A stretch of 40,085 nucleotides of DNA from Methanobrevibacter thaueri (lineage in GTDB: Archaea > Methanobacteriota > Methanobacteria > Methanobacteriales > Methanobacteriaceae): positions 1 through 40,085 of the forward strand of contig NZ_SUTK01000015.1 in the NCBI RefSeq assembly GCF_015062905.1. Reading direction: 5' to 3'. Positions 16,576-24,311 of the stretch are shown here, piece by piece (position 1 is the first letter of the stretch; each line of letters begins with the position of its first letter). The notes under the pieces are model-generated. The model had not been told where the DNA came from. It searched no databases and saw only the letters and a list, made by a program, of their open reading frames with translations. The translations under genes and the position numbers were made by a program.

Positions 16576-17214
16576 TTATACAACCCTGTTCAAACCTAAA
16601 TATATTTTATTTTTCTTATAAACCTTGTCTAAAATTTCATTCCATTCTTCAATGCTTATTCTGCCTTTATTGGGAATTAGATTATCAAGTGAAGCTTCAG
16701 TTACATTTAAAATGTCAGAAAGAACATAAGATAAAGTCCTGCCGGTTAAGGACAGGTCATAAGGGTCATATCCTGTAACTGCCAAAACCCAAACATTATC
16801 CTTAGAAGAACTGTTATATTCCTTTCTAAGTGAATCATACCAGCTTGATATTCTGGTACCATCACAGCCTATGCCCTCGCCAATTGAGATATAATAGTCT
16901 TCACCTGTAAAATCAATAGAATCAATTGCCTTCTGGATTTTACTTTTGAGTTCAGGAGAATCCAAATCCAATTCGAATTCATTATTTGTAATCGTGTTGG
17001 AGAGATAGTTTTCAAGCTCCTTAATATTTTTAAAATAGCCTAACGGCTCGAGCCTATCAGGATCCCTGTCGCATAAATCATAAATCAAATCCTCATCAAC
17101 ATCAACAATCTCATAGCCATCAAGCTTATGGGACTTGTATTCCTTAAAATCTATGCAGTAGTTTTCCAAATCTTCCTTATTTAAATACCAAAGTACCTGA
17201 ACCTTTTTTATCAT
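16576..17214 (-). CDS. Protein of unknown function
   Basis: About 212 residues from ATG 17214; an in-frame TTG at 17229 gives 217. It is soluble-looking and acidic, with no signal peptide. The N-terminal part contains many Asp-Tyr/Leu motifs (EIVDVDEDLIYDL, DPDRLEPLGYFKN). The middle part reads YYISIGEGIGCDG, with a Gly-rich turn, and WVLAVTGYDPYD follows. The C-terminal third is helical. I recognise no family. The gene is the last of a minus-strand run hypE-RDD-this gene and its stop directly abuts the convergent SNase-like gene. Close linkage to the RDD gene may mean a shared membrane-related role, but that is a guess. Confidence 0.7.
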   Translation of the reverse strand: MIKKVQVLWYLNKEDLENYCIDFKEYKSHKLDGYEIVDVDEDLIYDLCDRDPDRLEPLGYFKNIKELENYLSNTITNNEFELDLDSPELKSKIQKAIDSIDFTGEDYYISIGEGIGCDGTRISSWYDSLRKEYNSSSKDNVWVLAVTGYDPYDLSLTGRTLSYVLSDILNVTEASLDNLIPNKGRISIEEWNEILDKVYKKNKIYLGLNRVV

Positions 17215-17229
17215 ATTAATCCAAAGCAA

Positions 17230-17628
17230 TTACCAGACATTGACAACAGTGGTTCTTGTAATATTATTTAAAATCCTGTCAGTATTTAAGAATCTGCCTA
17301 TAAGCCAATCGAAAATAATAGGAATCCAATATATTTTGGTTAAATTACGTACAATAGCTTGTAACCATGAGATATCGGCCCCGTTTCTTGATTTGACTTC
17401 CAATTTCATTATTGCCTTACCTATACTTGCAGCAAATGTTTTTTCACATAAGACAAAATAGAGTAATCCTAAAATTGGTATTAAAATTGGAAGATACTGA
17501 TATGCCTGATAGACGTTTTTTGGTCCCATTATACCGAATAAGAAAAATGATAGAATCCACATAAATGCTGAAACTACTAAGAAATCCAATACGTATGCAA
17601 TAACTCTTCTTGTAAATATTGTAGCCAT
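17230..17628 (-). CDS. RDD family membrane protein
   Basis: A 132-residue integral membrane protein. The start MATIFTRRVIAYVLDFLVVSA has the R...D pattern of the RDD family in its first helix. Three to four hydrophobic segments follow, and the conserved SIGKAIMKLEV stretch before the last helices matches the family's 'G(K/R)xxxxLxV' motif. Function in archaea is unknown; some bacterial RDD proteins are Na+/H+ antiporters. It lies 9 nt downstream of hypE and directly before a 212-residue unknown gene, so the three are likely one transcript. Confidence 0.87.
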   Translation of the reverse strand: MATIFTRRVIAYVLDFLVVSAFMWILSFFLFGIMGPKNVYQAYQYLPILIPILGLLYFVLCEKTFAASIGKAIMKLEVKSRNGADISWLQAIVRNLTKIYWIPIIFDWLIGRFLNTDRILNNITRTTVVNVW

Positions 17629-17637
17629 ATCATCACC

Positions 17638-18657
17638 TCAGCAAACTCTAGGAACTGGATCAGCTATTGGCGCTTCAAGGATTCTTTCACCACCAATAGG
17701 AGTGTTGACAACAACATAATCCCCTTCAACAACTTCGCCAATAATCGCAGCATTTTCACCATATTTTTCGCCTTTAATAGCTTCAAGGATTTCATCGGCC
17801 TTATCGGCTTTAACGCCCATAACCACTTTTCCCTCATTAGCTACTTCAAATGGATCAATGCCCAACATTTCAGATACTGCATGAACTTCCTCTTTTATTG
17901 GTATCTCTTCCTGTTCAAGCACAACACCAACACCTGCTTTTGAAGCCATTTCATTAATTGCATTGGCAAAACCTCCACGGGTCGGGTCTTTCATTGCAGT
18001 AACCCCACCAATTTCCAAAGCTTTTTTAATTATATTCCACATAGGAGCCACATCTGATCTCAAATCAGTGTCAAAACCAAATCCTTCCCTAAATGACATT
18101 AAACTCATTCCATGATCGCCTAAACTGCCGGTCACAATGATTTTATCTCCAACTTCAAGGCCTGAATCACGGACAACTTCACCTTTTTTGGCTATTCCAA
18201 TACCTGTTGTGACCATGACAATGCCGTCAAGCTTATCCTGAGGCATCACTTTGGTGTCCCCAGTTATGACTGCAACATCAACCTCTTCACAAGCCTCATT
18301 TAAAGATTTCATGATTTTATCCAAATCTTCAATTGGAAAGCCTTCCTGCATGATGATTGCATTAGAAATAGCTAATGGACGAGCACCCATTACTGAAACA
18401 TCGTTGATTGTTCCCGCTGCTGAAATTCTACCTATGTCCCCTCCAGGGAAAAACAACGGGTCGATAGTGTGACCATCAGTTGTCATAACAATTTCATAAT
18501 CCCCTAATGGAATTGATGCGCCATCATCTAATTCTTCTAAGCTAATACCACCATTTACGCTTTTTTTAGTGATATTATCCAAAACAGTGCTAGCAATCAA
18601 ATTAGCCATTACTTCTCCGCCAGCACCATGATTCATATTGATTTTATCTTCTGACAT
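17638..18657 (-). CDS. hypE: Hydrogenase maturation protein HypE
   Basis: Dehydrates the carbamoyl group passed from HypF to a thiocyanate on its C-terminal Cys, then donates CN- for the Fe(CN)2CO centre of [NiFe] hydrogenases. The 339-residue protein has the AIR-synthase/PurM-like fold: the N-terminal MNHGAGGEVM segment, DDGASIPLGDYEIVMTTDGHT with metal/ATP residues, VITGDTKVMP, and KDPTRGGFANAINEMA. It ends PVPRVC, and the terminal Cys is the HypE hallmark that rules out SelD and ThiL. It has its own promoter region (TATA-like sequence about 35 nt upstream and an AGGAGAT site). [NiFe] hydrogenases are central in hydrogenotrophic methanogens. Confidence 0.97.
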   Translation of the reverse strand: MSEDKINMNHGAGGEVMANLIASTVLDNITKKSVNGGISLEELDDGASIPLGDYEIVMTTDGHTIDPLFFPGGDIGRISAAGTINDVSVMGARPLAISNAIIMQEGFPIEDLDKIMKSLNEACEEVDVAVITGDTKVMPQDKLDGIVMVTTGIGIAKKGEVVRDSGLEVGDKIIVTGSLGDHGMSLMSFREGFGFDTDLRSDVAPMWNIIKKALEIGGVTAMKDPTRGGFANAINEMASKAGVGVVLEQEEIPIKEEVHAVSEMLGIDPFEVANEGKVVMGVKADKADEILEAIKGEKYGENAAIIGEVVEGDYVVVNTPIGGERILEAPIADPVPRVC

Positions 18658-18733
18658 TTTATCTCCTAATTAAAAATATAACTAACGTATATATTATTTA
18701 TAAAAACAAGTATATAAAATTATGAAAAAATGT

Positions 18734-18771
18734 ATAAAAAAAGAGAATTTAAAGATGGATATCTTTAAATT
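18734..18771 (-). terminator. Terminator overlapping the rps8e stop codon
   Basis: A perfect 11-bp stem (AATTTAAAGAT / ATCTTTAAATT, loop GGAT, 18746-18771) contains the TAA stop of rps8e (18765-18767). It is followed on the minus strand by CTCTTTTTTTATAC. Confidence 0.7.
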
Positions 18772-19139
18772 AAAATTCCGTTAATAACACCGTCTTGACC
18801 AGGTCTGGAAGTTACTTTAGCATTACCTTCAGGGGTTTCTACGATAGCACCTTTGGTAATGATGTTCCTCCTAACGTAGTTAGGGTTTGCGGTGTTTTCG
18901 ATTACACCAAGAATATCTACAATTTTGGTGTTTCCGTTAGCGTCAGTGACGTTGATTTTATTACCGGTAGCTAATCTGAGTTTTTCGTTTCCGCCACGGG
19001 TTCTAATTTTTCTTAATTTTTTTTCGTCTAATCTAGTTTCTGCAGGATCTCTTCCTAATTCAGATTTCCTTTTTCCACGGTTTGCAACATTTCTTGCACC
19101 GGATGGACTTCTAGTTGATTTTCCTTGAGAAATTGCCAT
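18765..19139 (-). CDS. rps8e: 30S ribosomal protein S8e
   Basis: Archaeal/eukaryotic-type small-subunit protein. The 124-residue length is typical of archaeal S8e, which is shorter than the eukaryotic form. The N-terminal MAISQGKSTRSPSGARNVAN and the basic KRKSELGRDPAETRLDEKKL are the classic signature, and KIRTRGGNEKLRLA continues it. The C-terminal beta domain (VIENTANPNYVRRNIITKG) is complete. A GGTGAAAT ribosome binding site precedes the ATG. A TATA box about 150 nt upstream implies an unusually long leader, described separately. A strong hairpin terminator overlaps the stop codon. Confidence 0.98.
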   Translation of the reverse strand: MAISQGKSTRSPSGARNVANRGKRKSELGRDPAETRLDEKKLRKIRTRGGNEKLRLATGNKINVTDANGNTKIVDILGVIENTANPNYVRRNIITKGAIVETPEGNAKVTSRPGQDGVINGILI

Positions 19140-19300
19140 TATTTCACCTAATAAATATAATTAATAATATAAGTAATCGCAGTCTTCAAGCCTCTTTTCA
19201 ATCAGACCATTTGCAAGAAAATAATAGCCTAATTTTTGAGAGCAAAAAAGAGCCTTAAAGAATAATGATAATAAAATATTACTTTTTCATTATATATAAA
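19140..19300 (-). promoter_or_regulatory. Promoter and long, possibly structured leader of rps8e
   Basis: On the minus strand a strong TATA box (TTTATATATA, 19291-19300) predicts transcription start near 19271, leaving a leader of about 130 nt. Two 11-nt segments (19246-19256 and 19188-19198) can pair with one G.G mismatch (AAGGCTCTTTT with AAAAGAGGCTT), closing a loop of 47 nt. A short open frame without a start codon also ends here (…EKRLEDCDYLYY). No separate gene is supported. Confidence 0.4.
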
Positions 19301-19330
19301 TGTTTTATTTGATGGGCAAAATTTAAAAAA

Positions 19331-19570
19331 TTAGCTTTTGTTTTTCAAAATGAATTCATCCACCAACTTATCGAATTCCTCTTCGCTCATATCCTCATTC
19401 GATGCGGCATCAAGAATCTTTTGAATCTCTTCATCAGAAACGTCATCACCCAACAGTTCAAGCAGCAAATCCTTCAAATCATTATCATCAATATAAGCTT
19501 CGGGATTTGAAGTCACAACCTCAGAATTGCCCTCATCATCAATGGTATAATATGGAACTTCCTTTGTCAT
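19331..19570 (-). CDS. Small acidic protein, unknown function
   Basis: A 79-residue acidic protein, rich in Asp and Glu. The first third has strand-like sequence (VPYYTIDDEGNSEVV). The rest is predicted helical with repeated Asp/Glu motifs (DLKDLLLELLGDDVSDEE, EDMSEEEFDKLVDEF) that look like two or three short amphipathic helices. There is no signal peptide. It starts 3 nt after the upstream acidic gene, so the two form an operon. It could be a partner, chaperone or ion-binding protein, but no family is recognised. Confidence 0.65.
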   Translation of the reverse strand: MTKEVPYYTIDDEGNSEVVTSNPEAYIDDNDLKDLLLELLGDDVSDEEIQKILDAASNEDMSEEEFDKLVDEFILKNKS

Positions 19571-19573
19571 GAA

Positions 19574-19867
19574 TTATTCCTCATCATCATCCACAAATTC
19601 ATAATAGACTACGCCATATGGATCATCATCAAAATACCATTCATTAGGTTCTTCTATGAAATCTTCATCATCGTCATCAACTAAATCGCTTTCCAAATCT
19701 TCTGCACCTTCTACCTGAATGACAATATTAACATCTTCCCCCAATGATTCAACATCAATACCTAATTCATCCAAATCAATTTCAAGCTCGCCATCTTTAA
19801 TGGCATCCTCAGGTACGACAATAACAATTTCATCTGCGGAGTCAATATCTATTTTTTGATTATCCAT
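19574..19867 (-). CDS. Very acidic small protein, unknown function
   Basis: A 97-residue protein in which about 40 residues are Asp or Glu, with only two Lys and no Arg. It has short hydrophobic strands (EIVIVVPEDAI, DVNIVIQVEG) between acidic stretches and a Trp/Tyr-rich acidic end (EWYFDDDPYGVVYYEFVDDDEE has the aromatic/acidic pattern). It has no membrane segment. A GGTGAT site precedes the ATG. It is first in a two-gene operon with another acidic protein. Such composition occurs in DNA mimics and salt-adapted or calcium-binding proteins, but nothing here proves a role. Confidence 0.68.
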   Translation of the reverse strand: MDNQKIDIDSADEIVIVVPEDAIKDGELEIDLDELGIDVESLGEDVNIVIQVEGAEDLESDLVDDDDEDFIEEPNEWYFDDDPYGVVYYEFVDDDEE

Positions 19868-19959
19868 TAAATCACCATAACCGTTTCTAAATTAATTATT
19901 ATAGATATTTAACAAACTCATATTTAAAAGTTGTTAGAAAAAAATTAAAAAATAGTAAC

Positions 19960-20304
19960 CTATATGTTACTATTCATCAAACATTCCATTTTTGGGATTC
20001 CGAAATCGTTTTTGCATCTGATTGAGCAGATTTTAGAATTTTCAATGCACATGTCAAAACATAAGCAGCCGCCATTGCAGTTAATGTTGATTTTGACATT
20101 TGCATTTTCCAAAGTTTCCCTGGAAGTGTTGAAAACTTCTGAAGCGTTCGGAACAAAAACTGAAGTAGGAAAGTTTGCACTGTTAATTCCTAAAAAAACT
20201 CCATCTGAAATTCCATAATCCGCACAGTATCCATGTTCGCCGTCCAACCGGCCCACAAATGTATCATTTATTTCGTCATAACTTGAGATCAATCTTCTTT
20301 CCAT
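19960..20304 (-). CDS. Cysteine-rich small protein, possible metal binding
   Basis: A 114-residue protein from ATG 20304, chosen because a strong GAGGTTTGAT site precedes it and because the longer ATG at 20340 follows a TATA-like sequence directly. The C-terminal third has clustered cysteines spaced C-x3-C-x-C-x3-C-x6-C-x3-C, then another Cys near the end. A further Cys lies in GEHGYCADYG. The pattern suggests a zinc or Fe-S site, though the cluster does not match a standard zinc ribbon. No export signal is visible. It is monocistronic and I do not recognise its family. Confidence 0.6.
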   Translation of the reverse strand: MERRLISSYDEINDTFVGRLDGEHGYCADYGISDGVFLGINSANFPTSVFVPNASEVFNTSRETLENANVKININCNGGCLCFDMCIENSKICSIRCKNDFGIPKMECLMNSNI

Positions 20305-20493
20305 TTTATCAAACCTCACACATACTATGTTAACTTTCATGTATAAACTCAGTCGGAGAGCATTTGAAAAGTAATATGGAGAATATTTAGGCTAAATTTT
20401 AGAATTCTAATGCATTAAAATTGCTTTCAGTATGAAAAATTGTTTCAGAAAAATATTATAACTACAAAAGACATAGTTAAATTTGGTGTCAAA

Positions 20494-21177
20494 ATGGTTC
20501 AGGAGACAAAAGAACAACTGGAACTTGAAGCTGAAATCAAAGCAAAGGCCCAAGAATTCCTTAAATACCTCAACTCAACCCTTCCGGAAAGCATGGAGCT
20601 GGAGTATGAGGGCTTTTACAGAAGAGGTTTTTTTGTAAGCAAAAAAAGATACGCTGTGATTGAAGACGGTGAGATTATAGCAAAAGGCCTTGAGCTAGTC
20701 AGAAGAGACTGGGCACCAATCGTAAAACAGACACAGGAAGCAGTTCTGATGGCCATTCTAAAAGAAGGTGACTCAAACAAAGCCATCAGCGAAGTTAAAA
20801 AAGTAATGAAAAAATTAAGAAAAGGTGATGTTGACAAAAAGGAACTCATCATCCACACCCAGATAACCAAGCCATTAAACCAATACAAGCAAGTCGGACC
20901 CCATGTCGTTGCCGCACAAAAGATCGAGGAGCATGGAATCAAGGTTTCACGCGGAACAATCATACAATACATTATCGTTAAGGGAAAGGGATCCATAAGC
21001 CAAAGGGCAGTCCCATACGAATACAGCGAAGGATACGACTATGATAAAGACTACTACATCAACAACCAGCTGATTCCTGCTGTTGAAAGAATCATGTATT
21101 CCTTCGGATACACAAGAAAGGATTTGCAGGACATGGCAGTTGGTGAAGTCCAGCAAAGCCTAGACGCATTTTTCTAA
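20494..21177 (+). CDS. polB2: Family B DNA polymerase, C-terminal (thumb) subunit of a split enzyme
   Basis: About 227 residues, equivalent to the C-terminal fragment of PolB. In Methanothermobacter the family B polymerase is split into a large part (MTH1208) and this small part (MTH208). The KKRYA motif at residues 50-54 (FFVSKKRYAVIEDGE) is the conserved polymerase 'KxY' element. The later YIIVKGKGSISQRA and NQLIPAVERIMYSFGY segments match the thumb end. The start ATG 20494 gives the expected length and has a GGTG site 8 nt upstream; the earlier in-frame TTG at 20440 overlaps a TATA-like box. The catalytic subunit must be encoded elsewhere. Confidence 0.93.
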   Translation: MVQETKEQLELEAEIKAKAQEFLKYLNSTLPESMELEYEGFYRRGFFVSKKRYAVIEDGEIIAKGLELVRRDWAPIVKQTQEAVLMAILKEGDSNKAISEVKKVMKKLRKGDVDKKELIIHTQITKPLNQYKQVGPHVVAAQKIEEHGIKVSRGTIIQYIIVKGKGSISQRAVPYEYSEGYDYDKDYYINNQLIPAVERIMYSFGYTRKDLQDMAVGEVQQSLDAFF

Positions 21178-21213
21178 AAATTTAAATATTTTTAAAATTA
21201 TAAAATAAATCAT

Positions 21214-21909
21214 ATGATTAAAAATGATGATGACCGTGTTGTATTTTTTGATGTAGACGGCACATTGCTCGACACATCAGATTTTGCAGAAACTGCAAGA
21301 AAAGCGGCAATAGGATTAATGGTAGATAATGGACTTCCCCTTGATAAGGACGAAGCCTATGGAGTTTTAAAGACAATTATCCGTGAAAAAGGATCCAATT
21401 ACGGAAAACATTTTAACGTGTTGACCCAGGTTGTTTTAGGCCACGAGGACCCCATGCTTGTAGCTCTTGGAATGATTACATACCATAACGTTAAGATGGC
21501 ACTTTTAAGACCATTTCCGGAAACAATTGACACATTAATCTATCTTAAAAGCCAAGGATATCGCCTGGCCGTCATATCCAATGGACTGACCATCAAACAA
21601 TGGGAAAAATTAGTGAGACTCAACATCCATTCATTTTTCGACGAAGTAATTACTTCAGAAGAAGTTGGAAAAAATAAGCCAAACAAGCTAATCTATGATG
21701 TGGCACTTAGAAAAATGAAAGGAAATCCTGAAAAATCATTGATGATAGGCAATAAATTTAAGGAAGATGCATTAGGTGCAGTCAATGCTGGAATGGGTGC
21801 AATCCTTGTAAATTCTGACATTACTGAAGATGACAGAGATTACATAAAACAAGAAAAATTGGATATTACTATTATTGATGACATTGGCGATGTAATGACC
21901 CTCCTTTAA
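21214..21909 (+). CDS. HAD-superfamily hydrolase
   Basis: A 231-residue HAD phosphatase of the archaeal group with an alpha-helical cap inserted after motif I. Motif I is FFDVDGTLLD (D13, D15), motif II AVISNG, and motif III the Lys in EVGKNKPNKLIY. Motif IV reads MIGNKFKEDALG; the usual first acid of GDxxxxD is Asn here, while E and D are kept. The substrate is unknown; candidates are phosphoglycolate or other small phosphoesters. It lies 36 nt after polB2, and a TTTAAATATT box about 28 nt before its ATG suggests a separate leaderless transcript. Confidence 0.87.
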   Translation: MIKNDDDRVVFFDVDGTLLDTSDFAETARKAAIGLMVDNGLPLDKDEAYGVLKTIIREKGSNYGKHFNVLTQVVLGHEDPMLVALGMITYHNVKMALLRPFPETIDTLIYLKSQGYRLAVISNGLTIKQWEKLVRLNIHSFFDEVITSEEVGKNKPNKLIYDVALRKMKGNPEKSLMIGNKFKEDALGAVNAGMGAILVNSDITEDDRDYIKQEKLDITIIDDIGDVMTLL

Positions 21910-21919
21910 TCGCCAAGCA

Positions 21920-22693
21920 TTAAAATTCTAATTCTAAAGTCACAGGACAGTGATCGGAACCATAGATATCAGCTAGAATCTCAGCTGATTTTACATTATT
22001 TTTTATTTCTTCATTTACATAAAAGTAGTCCAGTCTCCAACCGGCATTCCTTTCGCGTGCACGGGTTCTGTAGCTCCACCAGGTAAAGTTGTTTTCGCCT
22101 TCATCAAACATCCTGAACGTATCGACAAATCCTGCCTCTTCAAGCTGGTCCAGCCATGCTCTCTCTTCCGGCAGATAACCTGATTTTCCTTCACAGTTTT
22201 TAGGGTTGTAGACATCAATCGGATTGTGGGCGATATTGTAATCGCCGGTGATGACGATGTTTTTGCCCTCTTTCTTAAGCTCGACAAGCTGTTCAAGCAA
22301 TGCGTCACAGAAAGCGACCTTGAAATCTAACCTTTTTGCATTCATTCCGCTGTTCGGGAAGTATATGTTATACAATATGAAGTCAGGATATTCGATTCTC
22401 AAAACCCTGCCTTCGCTGTCAAGCTCTTCAACGCCCAATCCTCTTGTAACGCTGACAGGTTCAATTTTGGAGTATGTTCCAACGCCGCTGTATCCCTTCT
22501 TTTCGGCCTCATTGAAGTGTTGGTGAAAGCCTTCGACATCTGCCAATTTCTTTGGAATCTTATCTTCAGTTGCCCTTACTTCCTGAAAGTTGATAATATC
22601 GGCATCAGTTGAATCAAACCAGTCCCAAAATTCATCCTTTTTGGAAACTGCCCTAATTCCATTAACATTCCAAGAAACCAGCTTTATTGACAC
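21920..22693 (-). CDS. xth: Exonuclease III / AP endonuclease, Mth212-like
   Basis: A 257-residue exonuclease III-type Mg2+-dependent AP endonuclease for base excision repair. Motifs include LVSWNVNGIRA, NFQEVRA (metal-binding Glu), YSGVGTYSK, GDYNIAHNPID and the C-terminal GSDHCPV with the catalytic Asp-His. Its length equals that of Mth212 of Methanothermobacter, an enzyme known also to nick DNA at deoxyuridine. That raises the possibility of uracil repair here. The GTG start overlaps the pheS stop by one base (TAGTG), so it is translationally coupled to pheS. The convergent HAD gene ends 10 nt away. Confidence 0.95.
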   Translation of the reverse strand: MSIKLVSWNVNGIRAVSKKDEFWDWFDSTDADIINFQEVRATEDKIPKKLADVEGFHQHFNEAEKKGYSGVGTYSKIEPVSVTRGLGVEELDSEGRVLRIEYPDFILYNIYFPNSGMNAKRLDFKVAFCDALLEQLVELKKEGKNIVITGDYNIAHNPIDVYNPKNCEGKSGYLPEERAWLDQLEEAGFVDTFRMFDEGENNFTWWSYRTRARERNAGWRLDYFYVNEEIKNNVKSAEILADIYGSDHCPVTLELEF

Positions 22694-24234
22694 TATAATT
22701 CAACTCCATTGACTGTAGGAACTTCACGAAGCCATTTGATGTCACTTTTATAAAGCATACGAATGTCTTCCACATCATACCTGATCATTGCAAGCCTTTC
22801 GATACCTAAACCGAATGCAAGAGCAGGTTTGTCAATTCCTAACGGCCTCAATACTTCAGGCCTCATCATTCCAGCCCCTCCAAGCTCAATCCAGCTTTCC
22901 TTCTCTTCAAGATAGATTTCGGTCTCTGTGGAGAGGTATGTGTAAGGGAAGTATGCAGGTCTGAACCTTACTTCAAATCCTAATTTCTTATAAAACTCTT
23001 TCAAGGTTCCCAGAAGGTTTTGATAGCTGATTCCTTCATCGCAAACAAGACCTTCAACTTGGTGGAACTCAGGCAAGTGTTTGTAATCGAAAGTTTCTCT
23101 TCTGAATACTCTTCCAACTGAAAACATTTTGATTGGAGGCTCATGCTCAAACAGGTGTTTTGTGGATATTCCTGTTGTGTGAGTTCTCAAAACGCTTTGG
23201 CGTGCAATATCTTCACTCCAGTCATATTGCCAACCGATAGAACCTGTATCAGCACCGTTTTCATGGGTTTCAGCAGTAAGCTGTACCAATGCATCATCAG
23301 GCAAATCACAGGTCAAAGGGTTTTTGAGATAGAATGTGTCCTGCATTTCACGGGCGGCATGGTCCTGTGGCTGGAATAGTGAGTCAAAGTTCCAGAATGC
23401 AGATTCGACGAAATGTCCATTGTCTTCTGAAAAGCCCATATTCAAGAAGATTTCTCTAATCTCATCAATGATTATTCTTAAAGGGTGTTTTTTGCCGGCG
23501 AATACTACAGGAGCTTCAGCATTTATATCATACGGACGGTATTCAAGGCTTTTCCATGCTCCATCCTTGAGCTGTTCATGGGTCAGCTGAGTGGCTTGTT
23601 CTTTTATTTCAAATCCGACTTTGAGAATTTCTTCACCTTTAGGCAAGAGTGTGAATGAATGTGAGGTTTCCTTTTTAATGTTTAAAATATTTTTCCTGCC
23701 TGTCAGCTTTTTAAAACCGTCCATCAAATCATCGGTGAAAAGCTTTACGCCATCGGCATTTGTCTTGAGATAGTCAAGAACCTTTTCGTCAACACCGGAT
23801 TTATCTGCAAATTCCTTACCTATATCTGTGATGTTGATTACGCCCTTATCGATTTGAGCCCAGTTCTTTTGACGCAGCCAACCGAGAGCGATTCCTGTTT
23901 CCTTCTTGTCAATGCCCGCTTCGTTAGCCAAATCTCTCATTGCGATTTCCTTTTTCTCAGCCAAGACATCAAGTATTTTACGTTCAGGAAGTCCATGCTC
24001 AGCATATTCACGTCCGTCTTCAGTCAAGGAGTATGTCTTTTGAACATCCTTGTGTACTTCGATGATATCCTTGGATGCGAGAGATCCTGCCGCACTCATA
24101 ACAGACTTGATGTCCATTCCTGTATTTGAGGCAATGTCTGACGGGGTTGCCTTAGGATTGGCTTCAAGTTCTTTTAAAAGTTTCTTTTCATAAATATGTA
24201 ATTCACTAATGGTTTTTTTAATATCCTCACTCAT
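22693..24234 (-). CDS. pheS: Phenylalanyl-tRNA synthetase alpha subunit
   Basis: Class II aminoacyl-tRNA synthetase subunit that holds the catalytic core. The 513-residue length is typical of archaeal/eukaryal-type PheS, which has N-terminal winged-helix domains (about residues 1-180, with HTH-like segments such as TPSDIASNTGMDIKSV) before the catalytic domain. Motif 2 (FRRETFDYKHLPEFHQVEG) and motif 3 (FGLGIERLAMIRY) are intact. The promoter region contains TTTATAAATC about 50 nt upstream. xth is coupled downstream. The beta subunit gene (pheT) is not in the window. Confidence 0.97.
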   Translation of the reverse strand: MSEDIKKTISELHIYEKKLLKELEANPKATPSDIASNTGMDIKSVMSAAGSLASKDIIEVHKDVQKTYSLTEDGREYAEHGLPERKILDVLAEKKEIAMRDLANEAGIDKKETGIALGWLRQKNWAQIDKGVINITDIGKEFADKSGVDEKVLDYLKTNADGVKLFTDDLMDGFKKLTGRKNILNIKKETSHSFTLLPKGEEILKVGFEIKEQATQLTHEQLKDGAWKSLEYRPYDINAEAPVVFAGKKHPLRIIIDEIREIFLNMGFSEDNGHFVESAFWNFDSLFQPQDHAAREMQDTFYLKNPLTCDLPDDALVQLTAETHENGADTGSIGWQYDWSEDIARQSVLRTHTTGISTKHLFEHEPPIKMFSVGRVFRRETFDYKHLPEFHQVEGLVCDEGISYQNLLGTLKEFYKKLGFEVRFRPAYFPYTYLSTETEIYLEEKESWIELGGAGMMRPEVLRPLGIDKPALAFGLGIERLAMIRYDVEDIRMLYKSDIKWLREVPTVNGVEL

Positions 24235-24284
24235 TTAAACACCATACTTTAAGATAAATAATATAATAATATATGTGTTAAGTG

Positions 24285-24311
24285 ATTTATAAAGGTAGTG
24301 CAAAATACCTT
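24285..24311 (-). terminator. Weak terminator overlapping the flavodoxin-family stop codon
   Basis: A 6-bp stem (AAGGTA / TACCTT, 8-nt loop, 24292-24311) includes part of the TAA stop at 24310-24312. The following minus-strand sequence TTTATAAAT is only moderately T-rich and doubles as the probable pheS TATA box. Confidence 0.4.

Noticed and set aside
14508..17214. CRISPR array expected near a Cas4-like gene
   Set aside because: No regularly spaced repeats are visible in the surrounding sequence, and no other cas genes were recognised.
17638..18657. Selenophosphate synthetase (SelD) or thiamine-monophosphate kinase as alternatives for hypE
   Set aside because: The C-terminal PRVC end and the overall motif order fit HypE and not SelD or ThiL.
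19188..19260. Small gene in the rps8e leader, with a plausible peptide end KRLEDCDYLYY
   Set aside because: The frame has no ATG, GTG or TTG start and is short. I kept it only as a comment on the leader.
20440..20493. Upstream extension of polB2 from a TTG at 20440
   Set aside because: The extension overlaps a TATA-like box and makes the protein longer than the MTH208 type; ATG 20494 has the better ribosome binding site.
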